Part shown: positions 22,309 to 32,500 of the stretch, piece after piece
How positions within the stretch are numbered: the first letter of the stretch is position 1
How the letters are laid out: the number at the start of each line of letters is the position of its first letter
Assembly (NCBI GenBank): GCA_944548615.1
Contig: OX155955.1
Location: forward strand, 6,271,062-6,335,061
DNA length: 64,000 bases
DNA from: Micropterix aruncella
Lineage: Eukaryota > Arthropoda > Insecta > Lepidoptera > Micropterigidae
Direction: 5' to 3'
The notes under the pieces: generated by a model
Seen by the model: the letters and a program-made list of their open reading frames with translations, nothing else
Databases searched by the model: none
Told to the model about the DNA's origin: nothing
Translations under genes and position numbers: made by a program

Positions 22309-23096
22309 AGGGTCAATTTTGTTTTATAAAATAATTATGATCGTTTAAGACTTTTAATGCCATTTCCTGTTGCTTCACTGCATTGTCTGTTGTGGAACAT
22401 GTCACTATAGGTACGACATTTTTGGCAGAACATGGCTTTTCACACAATCTCTTTAATTCGCAGGTTCTTTTGTGCTTCAGTGCGATGTAAGTCTGAGTTT
22501 GCACATCGCAGACATTATCGATTCTATAAACCGAACACAACAGAGCGTCGTTTGTGTGGCTAGACTCTTTCGTTTCCGGATAATAAACTTGGACACTTTT
22601 ATCCACGATTAAATCTAAATCGCTCAATGGCTGCCCCTCGACGAATACTTCTTCAAAACGCGGTTCGCACTTTGGGCTGTTTCCATTTAATTTTTGTCTC
22701 TCCAAAATTTGCCTTTTCAATTGACGATTGAAGCGGGAGATTAGTGCTGCTGAATCTCGCGGTCGCTTTCGATCGCCGGGGAACAGCGAGGGGTTGTAGG
22801 AAGGGCTCATAGGATGATCCGACTTCTCGTTCCCCAAAAAGTGGTCGCTGCAAATTCTAGAATTGACCGTCGGCTGCCATGAAGAACAATTGTCTGGCCT
22901 GTGAAATAAATAACAAAAAATACATTTCGAAGACATATTTGAGGAAATATCAGATCAGAGTGTTATTTATCAGGTATTGCTATCAGTTCTACATTGTTGA
23001 TTTTTTAACGTCACCTGACTGTATTCACCACACTGATTCCGAAACTGCAATAATCTTTTTTCGGTCTCAATGAATAAGGGAGATTATAATAAGCAT

Positions 23097-23275
23097 TTAA
23101 CCCGTCGGACGCCAACAGTGCCTATAGGCACTTTGCGTCGTTTGACAGATCCGCGCTTAACTGTTTCGGCCGGCCCCCATATATATTATATTAAATATAT
23201 AATATACACCACTAACAAGATTAATTACTAGATAACAAAAAGGAATTCATGAAAAAACGATAATGTCAGTAGCGG
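23097..23275. repeat. Dispersed repeat, inverted copy of 9854-10035
   Basis: Starts TTAACCCGTCGGACGCC and contains GTGCCTATAGGCACTTTGCG and the GGCCGGCCCCCATATATA stretch. It lies in the intron of the second THAP gene. Confidence 0.65.
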
Positions 23276-23351
23276 CGCAGTTTTTTGCACGCGATGGCTT
23301 GCTTTGGTACGGTTAAACAAGCATCAAACACCTACATTTCGGTAGGCTAGG

Positions 23352-24449
23352 TTGTTTTGTGAAAAAAAAACGATTCTAAGCAATTCCAAGGATCCGGCAA
23401 TATCGAAGCACGTGGTAAGTGGCCGTAGTGAGTCAAATGATCTACAAGCCCGCGTTGACTTCCACAAAAAGTTCCTTACTGGAATCAGCCAAAATGGCAC
23501 TGGTCTGGGGTATGGCAGTACAACCATGAGCGATGTGGACTTGAAGAAGTCTCTCTTGCGGGGAGATTACGACAGCAATAGTATGGCTCACGCTATTGGC
23601 CTTCAATGCCAGAATGATTGGACAACAATTGGAGACTTTTGCATTCCTCCTCCAATGCACTGGAAAGTAATGTTGTATGACTGGACGCCAGAGATGCTGA
23701 AATTTTATTTAAATGCCTTTCAGCATACACTTCCAGACCCCAGTAACCTCGCTCGTTGGAGCTATGCCGAGGATAGTTCATGTCCCCTTTGTAGCAACAC
23801 CCCTTGCACAGCTAGACATATTCTAGCTGGCTGCAAGGTGGCCTTGGATCAAGGACGGTACACTTACCGCCACGACAAAGTCCTTGCTGTTATTCGCGAG
23901 GTACTTAGCCTCTCAGTGGCTCGTGCCAACAAGGGTTTGACAGTATCCTCCAAACCCCCAATACAGTTTGTGCAGGTTGGCTCTAAAGCCAAAAAACATC
24001 TCACTGCGAAACCTTTCTCAATAATCGAGAAAGCTTCAGATTGGATTATGGAGGTCGATTCGGTCTCTAAGCAGTATAAATTCCCTGAAAGTCTCGGATG
24101 CACAGCCCTGCGTCCAGATATAACTCTTTACTCTCTATCTTGGAAGATGGTTCTTATCGTAGAATTAACTGTTCCATGGGAATCAAATATCCCAAAAGAC
24201 CACGAGTACAAATTAAATAAATACCATGACCTCGCAAATGCCGTCACCCGGAACGGCTTCACTGTTCACCTTCACGCGGTGGAAGTAGGCGCTCGTGGCC
24301 TGCCAGCTAAATCTTTGTTTCACCTTTTTAAAGATCTTGGCCTCTCCAGGAAAATAATCAACTCCTTTCTAGAAAAATTATCTAAAACCGCGATCTCTGC
24401 ATCTCAAATTCTATGGCTTCGAAGGGGGAGTGAATGGGTGGTAAGGTGA
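23352..24449 (+). pseudogene. C-terminal half of a restriction-like-endonuclease LINE (R2/R4/NeSL/Utopia type)
   Basis: About 365 codons stay open. The C-terminal zinc knuckle C-P-L-C-S-N-T-P-C-T-A-R-H-I-L-A-G-C (C-x2-C ... H-x4-C) is followed by the endonuclease signature R-P-D-I-T-L-Y-S ... L-I-V-E-L-T-V-P-W-E (R-P-D then E). This layout marks RLE-type non-LTR retrotransposons, in which the nuclease cuts the target for target-primed reverse transcription. The RT domain is absent, so the copy is 5'-truncated. It sits in the THAP intron on the opposite strand. A second, shorter 3' copy is at 39206-39590. The exact clade cannot be settled without a tree. Confidence 0.85.
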
Positions 24450-24660
24450 ACGCTCACATGTGGCAAGACAGCTGTCCTATACCTACCACCGCCGGTCGTC
24501 AGTCCGGAATCCACCCTTCACCTCCTAGAAGTGTAAAAAAAACAAAAAAAATTATATATGATGGGCCCGATTTTTGGTCCGTGAATTCCATGGCAGCTCC
24601 GTTTGTATTATTTTTATTTTTTTTTATTTATTAGGTAAATTTAATTTTAGAATATTGAAT
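24450..24660 (+). other. 3' UTR of the RLE LINE copy
   Basis: Shared with 39440-39590, including GATGGGCCCGATTTTT and GAATTCCATGGCAGCTCC; then T-rich. Confidence 0.6.
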
Positions 24661-25136
24661 GTCCGACGTTATTTCCTGTCAGATTTTTAGCATTAAAATG
24701 ATCGAATCTAGCAGTTTTTTTTTAAATAAATGAAACAGGTAGCAATACCTAATAAATTCCCAGAGAGTTTTATTCATACCCAGCACGGTTGACGAGGGAA
24801 ATCCATTTTTCCCGCCTCTCTTGTAGATGCGCTAATTTTGGAAACCGGTAGAATTTCACTTTTTTATTTTTCGTGTTGTAAGAGTAGTTAGTGCAACCAA
24901 TAATACAACATGAAGAACCACCAGATCGTTTTGGCTGAGTTTTTGTACGATTATCAGTTTTATTAGACATATTTACCAACACACGCAAATGTTACAAAAT
25001 TACAAAACCACCTCTACGGCCCCGACGCACACGCTACTTGACGTTGACAGCCGTCAGCTGTCAGACCTTTATAACACTGTGCTCTTTAATCCTTGGATTT
25101 TGGCTAACTAGTGCTAACTAGCCTTTGGTCGGGGGG

Positions 25137-25322
25137 CGCCAGTTTTGCATGCGGCAAACTTGCACAAATGTCACTTTTGACAGCTCCAAATTTGTTGAGG
25201 GCAGATTTGCAGGAGGCAACCTTGCAGGCGGCAACCTTGCAAGCGGCAACAGTGGCGGCAACCTTGCAGACGGCATTTTTGCAGACGGCATTCTTGCAGA
25301 AAGCAAACTTGCATACAAACCC
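25137..25322. repeat. 15 bp repeat array A (pentapeptide-like)
   Basis: A leader ending TTGTTGAGGGCAGATTTGC is followed by about eight 15 bp units of GCAACCTTGCAGGCG type. One plus-strand frame (25111-25473) reads A-D-L-Q-E, A-T-L-Q-A, A-T-L-Q-A and later A-N-L-H-T, the A(D/N)LxX spacing of pentapeptide-repeat proteins. Because the unit is 15 bp, all six frames show five-residue periodicity, so coding is not proven. Confidence 0.8.
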
Positions 25323-25534
25323 GAAGTTAGCAACGTTTGAGAATGGCGCATTAGGACATGATTACATTATTTTACAAACCAAAAATAAAGCAGTAAAGCG
25401 GTCATATGTTATTAATTTTAAATTTAGAAAAAGAAGTAGCAAATTATCATGTCAGGGTAAATTAAAGTGGTGAATATTTTTACCTCTCCAGTCCACATTT
25501 AATTACCGGCATCCTTGTAGTGGATGATTCAGTA

Positions 25535-25660
25535 CGGGGGGTGCCAGTTTTGCATGCGGCAATTTTGCACAAATGTCACTTTTGACAGTTCCAAATTTGT
25601 TGAGGGCAGATTTGCAGGAGGCAACCTTGCAGGCGGCAACCTTGCAGGCGGCAACCTTCA
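25535..25660. repeat. 15 bp repeat array B
   Basis: Repeats the leader of array A almost unchanged (GTGCCAGTTTTGCATGCGGC, a TTTTGACAG segment) and then about three GCAACCTTGCAGGCG units before stopping. Preceded by ATTACCGGCATCCTTGTAGT. Confidence 0.8.
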
Positions 25661-25682
25661 GTACAGTTTTTAAGTTTTTCTG

Positions 25683-25823
25683 TTAGGTTAGGTTAGGTTA
25701 GGTTTTTCTTTCCCTAAAATCGAAGTGACATTAATTACCGGCATCCTTGTAGTGGATGACTTTTATACATCAAACTAAACATTACAAAAAATGTTTTAAG
25801 TTTTTCTGTTAGGTTAGGTTAGG
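25683..25823. repeat. Short TTAGG runs
   Basis: Four TTAGG units at 25683-25702 and three at 25809-25823, the insect telomere unit, each preceded by TTTTTCTG. They lie between arrays B and C and belong to a duplicated repeat unit rather than a long telomeric tract. Confidence 0.8.
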
Positions 25824-25837
25824 TCATTTTGACATTT

Positions 25838-25938
25838 GCAAAACTGCCTTCTGCAAGATTGCCTTCTGCAAAACTGCCGCCTGCAAGAATGCCGTCTGCA
25901 AGATTGCCGTCTGCAAATTTGCCTTCTGCAAGTTTGAT
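25838..25938. repeat. 15 bp repeat array C, inverted
   Basis: About seven units of GCAAAACTGCCTTCT type, the reverse orientation of arrays A and B. The minus strand reads K-A-N-L-Q, T-A-I-L-Q, T-A-F-L-Q, the same frame register as array A on the plus strand. Confidence 0.8.
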
Positions 25939-26053
25939 GGGACCCCTTTGGTCAAGCGAGATTTGTCTATTCGTTTATTGTCTGCGTTCAGCGAGCGAGT
26001 GGACTCCACCTATTTGGAAACATGATTTTTATAACATTAAGGGGAACATAAGG

Positions 26054-26574
26054 TCAATCTGACCGTTGTATACTATTTGCTATATTCTGTTTATTTCTCG
26101 TTACTTGAATGGATTCAATGGTAAAAAAAGTTCTTGGAGCATTTCCTAGCGCTCTTGCAGGCCCTCTAGAGAAAATGTTGTAATTATATTTCTTGCTGGG
26201 GTTCTCACATTTACGGAGGGAGGTTTGTTTTTCCAAGCATTGGGAGGTCCGCATTCAGTTTTCTTCATTATCTCAAAAAAATATGATGGAAGAGGTGCGT
26301 TTTCAGCTACTGCATGTAGCAGTTCACTTGCATCTTCTTGGTTGTCTACTTCCATCAATGCCTCATCTTTGTCATCTGAACTTGAAGTAGTAGAGTCTTC
26401 ATACTGCCTATTGTCCTCTGTTACGAAATCAGAATCAGCATCCAAGTCGTCCACATCCTCTATATCCTCGTCTGAACCATCATTCTCCACATTTGCACTC
26501 TCTAACAGTCTGCGAATGTTATTACCAAAGTCAGAATCGTGAGTTGAAAAAGACTTAGGTACTTCTACCAGCAC
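26054..26574 (-). pseudogene. piggyBac-transposase-like N-terminal relic
   Basis: The minus strand encodes an acidic, serine-rich N-terminus (E-D-I-E-D-V-D-D-L-D-A-D-S-D) and then N-V-R-T-P-A-R-N-I-I-T-T-F, which resembles the RTRSQNIV...PG segment at the start of the piggyBac core. A frameshift at about 26160 separates this from G-P-A-R-A ... F-F-T-I-E-S-I-Q, the next conserved piece. The DDD catalytic core is absent. It lies 650 bp upstream of the POLQ start on the opposite strand. Confidence 0.55.
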
Positions 26575-27220
26575 GGTCCATTATGTATGAAAAATGTATA
26601 ATAAAAGCTATTGACAAGGCTACATACTGTTTATACACTATCACAGTACACATAAAGATGAAATCATACAAAACTGGACACTACAACGCAAAAGAAAACA
26701 CACGGCAACAAAACTAACAGTAAACCCAGGCGCGTAATGAATTAGTAATGAATAAAAAGTAATGAACAGTATCTGTATTCAATCCATCTTCATTTCTTAT
26801 TGTCACAACGTCTTCACTATACAATATAACCTCGAAAGCCTTGTTCGAAATAAAACGAACCCTTCCCTCTTCACCGCTTCATCTTGAGCGATGGATGTTT
26901 ACCAAGTGCCTTAGAAAACAAAAGCATTGTGTTAGTAAATTATGCTTGGGTTAAAATATATCATTTTTGTTATATATACCCAAGGAAGGATAATGTGGAC
27001 TGTGGAGGTACTTGGTTAGTCGTTGAATTCAGCTTTTATATGTAGGTATGTATATGTATAGAGAGATGTCTTCAATGCCCGGGATATTTTATTTGATATG
27101 CGTTATAAAATCAATCAGAGAAAACTGACAACCCTGATGAAACCGAATGCACCTTATTTTGACAATTGAGTGACAGTTGTGACAGTCATATTTCAATACT
27201 CGGATTTATATTGCGAAAAA
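26575..27220. promoter_or_regulatory. Upstream region and 5' UTR of POLQ
   Basis: No other gene is seen between the piggyBac relic and the POLQ ATG. The promoter is expected here, but no convincing TATA or initiator element could be singled out. Confidence 0.4.
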
Positions 27221-29537
27221 ATGAGTTCTTTATTAATGCCGAGTTTGACTAATCAAACCCTCGCCGCATTATTGGAGTTAGATTCTAATCCTTTTGAAAC
27301 CGAAAATGTAGCAGAGAAGGTCCATGAAATAGCGGAAATAAACGATTTGCAAATCGCCAAAATAAATGAAAATGTGTCGTTTCTAGACGACGATTCGCCG
27401 TTTGAAAGATCAGAACTGGAATCGGCTGTGAAGAATGTGTCTATAGAGGAATGGGATAATTCAAAGTTGCGAAAGTCGAAGGTTTTAAAATCTAAAGAAG
27501 CAAAGAGTGTGACGAAGTTCGAGGCTATTACGGAATGGCGTAGGGAATTAAAACATTGGGGATTACCTGAAGAAATCGTGAAGAAATATAAAGAAAAAGG
27601 CATTGAGTGTATGTTTCAATGGCAGGTTGATTGCTTGGGATGCGATGGTGTGCTCGATTTGGGTGCGAATCTCGTTTATTCTGCTCCGACGTCTGCTGGC
27701 AAGACGCTAGTCGCTGAAATCTTATCAATAAAAACTGTGCTCGAGCGTCGAAAGAAAGTCATTATAATACTTCCGTTTGTATCGGTCGTGCGCGAAAAGA
27801 TGTTTTACTTTCAGGATATCTTCAACTCGATGGGGGTGCGAGTGGAAGGGTTTATGGGATCGCACTCTCCGCCAGGAGGGTTTCAATCCGTTCACATTGC
27901 AATTTGCACCATCGAAAAAGCAAACTCACTGATAAATCGACTTTTAGAAGATGGAACCATTTCGGAATTAGGAGCTATTGTCGTTGATGAATTGCACTTA
28001 TTAGGAGATCCTCATCGCGGTTATATATTGGAATTACTGTTGACAAAAGTTCGGTATGTGTGTAAGAAATATGAAGAAGTGAATATTCAAATAATTGGTA
28101 TGTCAGCGACGTTGCCGAATTTGCCGCTATTATCAAAATGGTTGGATGCTGCACTCTTCGTCACGGAATTCCGTCCGATTCCACTCGATGAATACTGCCT
28201 CCTTGACGACGTAATTTACGACGCGCAGATGAGTATTGTACGTAAAATTGAGCCCTCTCCCGCGCTAACAGACGACAACGCAAAACTCCTGCATCTGTGC
28301 ATCGAAACAATCAAAGAAGGCTGCTCTGTCTTGATCTTCTGCCCATCGAAGAATTGGTGCGAAAACCTAGCTCAGCAAATCGCCAACTCGTTCTGGAAAT
28401 TAGGGAAGTCAGACAGTGGATATGGTGCCACGTTGCGCGAGCAGTTAAACGGCGAGTCGATTTGCGAGACGCTCGAACAGTTAACAAACTGCCCTGTTGG
28501 ATTGGACCGGGTGATGCGCAGCGCCATTTCATTCGGGGTCGCTTTCCACCACGCCGGCCTCACGCTAGACGAACGCGACATCATCGAAAGCGCTTTCAAA
28601 ACGAACGTAATCCGCGTTCTAATCGCCACGTCCACGCTGAGCTCGGGAGTAAATCTCCCGGCTCGCCGCGTAATCATTCGCTCGCCACTCTTCAATTCAA
28701 AGCCGATAAATATACTCACTTACAAACAAATGATCGGACGAGCCGGTCGAATGGGGAGAGACAGCGCTGGTGAAAGCATAATATTTTGTAATGCAAACGA
28801 GCGAAACGTGGCGCGCGGTTTGATGTCGGACGCTCTCGAACCGATCTCCAGCTGTTTATATTCCGGGGATCGTTTATCTCGGGCGATACTCGAAGGGATC
28901 GCCAGTAATGTCGTGTCCGTCGAAGACGATATCGAAATGTTTATACAATCGACTTTGTTACTCAACGAAGAAGGCGATGAAACCGCAACGTTAAACGAAT
29001 TAAAAATGGAGACTGTCGAAACGCTTAAGAAATTTGAACTCATTCGAATGCAAGTTGAAGAATCTGGATTTGTTAGGTACGTGGCGAGCCCGTTGGGAAG
29101 GGCGTGTCTGTCATCATCCATGGCGCCGAACGATGGGTTGTCGCTGTTCATCGAGCTGCAAAAAGCGCGACAGTGCCTCGTCCTTGAAACGGAGCTTCAC
29201 CTTATATATTTGGTCACCCCGTACAGCGTGAGCGGTATGTGGGGCGAGATCGATTGGCTGCATTTCTTCAATTTGTGGGAAGGTTTGAGCCTCGCTATGC
29301 GACGTGTCGGCGAGCTGGTCGGCGTGCAGGAGAGTTTCATCTTTCGATGCATGAGGGGCACTACGAAAGGCAGCAGTGCTGATTTAGCGAAGAAGATTCA
29401 TGTACATAAACGATTCTATACGGCATTAGCACTACAGGATTTAGTGAATGAAGTGCCGTTGAACGACGTCGCACTTACATTTCGATGTTCGAGAGGAATG
29501 CTTCAGAGTTTGCAGCAGTCATCAGCCACTTTTGCAG
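27221..29537 (+). CDS. POLQ: POLQ exon 1 (helicase)
   Basis: Encodes residues 1-772: a short N-terminus, the two RecA-like helicase lobes and most of the following winged-helix/helical region. The donor is at 29538 (CAG|GTATTA), phase 1. The apparent continuation to 29611 is intronic read-through. Confidence 0.95.
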
Positions 29538-32500
29538 GTATTAAAGATTTACTTTTTTATTTTTTTAATCTATTATTTATCGGAAGAGCTAAAGCTCTGA
29601 TGGCTCATTGATGACTGCGTACATTTTTTTGTCTTGTGCACACCGTCTTTATTATTCTATATTTTTCAAAGTCAAAAATTGTTATTCAGTGTTTCAATTG
29701 TTATTCAGTAGGAATTGTTATTCAGTAGTAAAAACCCTAGCTGACTGGGCTGAGCAACAATAGTTACTCACAACAACTAGTCTATGATGCCAAAGAAAAA
29801 CATACCTTTCTCTCAGCCAGATGGGGAAGTAGGACTTCTCCCGATTTACGCTTTTTATGTGCTGACTCATCGGGAAGGAATATGCTCCAGCAGAATGGTT
29901 TTCCTCGTAGCCAGCACAGGCCTGTTATCGTCAGCATCGGGTTCCAGTTAAGCATTGTGCGATCAATCCCCCCTTGCAAGATAAAATTTCAAAAGGGCAG
30001 AATGGAAAAGCTTCTCAGCAACATTTGAAACTGAACTGACCAAAATACCACCTCTGCCACAGAACTACGCTAAGGGCGCAACAGTCATCATTCATTCCGC
30101 AAAAAAATGCATCCCGCGAGGTTTTAGGAACGACTACATCCCTGGTTGGACTCCAAAATGCGAATCTCTTTACAGACATTTCAATTCCGAGGGCAGGAGA
30201 GAAACCGCCGACGAACTCCTAAAAGAACTACATGCATCAAGGCGACAGCGATGGGTGAAGCTTGTAGAAAACACTGATTTTACGCACTCTAGCCGACATG
30301 CTTGGAATCTCCTTAGAAAGATTGGCAACAGTACCCTTCAAGTTTCGAATACAGCCCATATCCTGACCATTTTGGAAACCGAATTATCACGTTTCAAGAG
30401 CCCCTCTCGCGAAAAACATTAAGCAGAGGGTTAAAGCTGAACTCACAACAAAGAAACTATAAGCAACGGCTAAATCTGAATTTGCTACCGATTTCAGTAT
30501 GGAAGAAATGAGGAAAGCACTACACGCCATGAAAGTGGGGAAAGCTGCCAGTTTAGATGACATATTTCCCGAATTCATAAAATGGCTAGGCCCGGAGGCT
30601 GTGGAATGGTTCAGGTAACTTTTCAACGTCATACTGCCTCCGGCTTCTATAAAATAAAAAATAGTGGCCATACTAAAACCTAGGAAACCGAACGACCAAG
30701 TTGAAAGCTACCGCCCCATAGCTCTACTCAGCTTAACTTTCAAGCTATTCGAAAGAGTTCTGAGTAATCGTCTCACCCCACTCCTGGAAAAATCACTTCC
30801 AGTGGAGCAAGCTGGATTTTGTTCAGGACGAAGCTGCTGTGACCAGCTCCTAGCCCTCACTTCCCACATCGAGAATGGTTGCCAGAAAAACATGAAGACG
30901 GCAGCTGCTTTTGTCGATTTGTCGTTAGCGTATGACACCGTGTGGCGTAAGGCACTCATCATTAAATTCCTCAACATCATCCCCTGTGCAACTTTAGGCT
31001 TCAAGTTAAAAGGCAATTTAGTCGCTCTTCGCTGGACTTTCTCTAGAGAATCGATATCTTTCCTAAAGTATGGGTTCCAGATCTGAACCCATACTTTAGG
31101 AATCTGAGGCGTGTTCCAAAATTGATCTAACAAATAACTTATAGATTTTCAGCATCACTTATTCTATAATAATATGGTGAAAAGCTCTTCGAATGAGGAG
31201 CAAGTAAAAATGAGACTTTGCAAGTCTATCTGCCTCTTCTCTATCTCTCACTCCACTGTGTCTGTTCCCTGAGGGGAATTAAATATGTGTTTTATAAATT
31301 CTGATATTTAGATTTTATAATTGATATTGATAATTTTATTTTGACTTTTTGCAGGAATGGTTACGGCGTTCTGCCGCGAGCTCGGCTGGTCGAACCTCGA
31401 GATCCTCGTTTCTCAATTTCAAGATCGTCTCCATTTCGGTATTCAACGGGAGCTCCTCGATCTAATGCGCCTGCCTTCGCTGAATGGCCTGCGAGCGCGC
31501 GCTCTCTTTAACGCCGGCATCGAAACGCTGTGCGAACTCGCATCTGCGAACGCTTGCGACGTGGAAAATGCATTGCACTCCGCCCTGCCTTTTCAGAGCG
31601 AGAAGGAGCGCGACGGTGAAGAGCGCGGAGAGACCGATCGGAGGAACAAGCTGAAGAGTGTTTGGGTGACCGGCGTTTGCGGTTTAACCGAAGCGGAAGC
31701 TGCTTCAATGTTGATCAAGGAGGCGAGGAGTTACGTTCAGCTCGAAATCGGTGTCACAGGTGTTGTGTGGAAAAATGACAAGGCCGCAACGAAGCCCGAG
31801 CCTCTTGTCACGACCGAGCGTCTTGTAACGATCGAGCCTCTTGTAACAACTGAGCCTCTTGTAACCACCGAGCCTCTTGTAACCACCGAGCCTCATGTAA
31901 CGACCGAGCCTGTTGTAACGACTGAGCCTCTCTTAATGACCAATCCTCTTAAACATGAAAAAACCGAACATTCAACGCCGACACATATATCAAAACTGAC
32001 CAATTCCGCAAAGAGCGGCGAGTGGTCACCTATTCAAAACGTCACAAATCTATTACACAAAATAAAACAATCGACGTTAAACAATTCTGTTAAAAGTGCT
32101 GCTTCCGGGAGTCCTAGCTTGTTCGGCGACAGCCTGAACTTGGATACGCAAGCGTGTGAATTACTTGAGGTAATGAACGCTTCGGAGAATAAACAGAATC
32201 GATCATCGCTAGACGCCGCGTTTATGTCGACGTTCGTCGACCCGTTGAAATCCATCGACTCGGGGAACTCTTCCCGGGAAGAAATCGCCAGTTCGCAAGA
32301 CAGCGATTATCTCGATGTGAAATATTTTAATAACACCACTTTCAGTCGATCAAAGAGTCGAATTATAACAAAAAGAAAACTACAATGTAATTTAGACGTT
32401 GAAGTTGAGAGTCCGTCGAAAATCTGTAAGACTGAACCGATACAGAGCAGAATCGTTCAAATTCCAAAATTTGGTATGAAACTTAAAAGAAATGCAAACG

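Larger units (their letters stand above)
22313..24970 (-). pseudogene. Second THAP-domain gene, broken at the exon 1 junction
   Basis: Exon 1 (24970 to 24770) encodes the first half of a THAP finger (C-C-I-I-G-C-T-N, K-F-Y-R-F-P-K, W-I-S-L-V) but runs into TAA at 24770-24772, where the paralogue continues for seven more codons to its donor. Exon 2 (22898 to 22313) is intact from a CACAG acceptor: C-S-D-H-F-L-G-N-E-K, N-P-S-L-F-P, then a C-terminus parallel to that of the gene at 8693-9604, ending in TGA at 22313-22315. The intron is 1.87 kb because a LINE fragment and a dispersed repeat sit in it. The LTR element inserted directly behind the stop codon. A different, unseen donor could rescue it, so the pseudogene call is moderate. 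Confidence 0.65.
29538..31354 (+). other. POLQ: POLQ intron 1
   Basis: 1.8 kb. Contains two LINE fragments joined in opposite orientations (about 30000-31095). The acceptor is TTTTTGCAG at 31354. Confidence 0.9.

Noticed and set aside
27170..27220. N-terminal extension of POLQ
   Set aside because: It begins at a GTG, not ATG; the first ATG is 27221 and the extension is not needed by the helicase domain.
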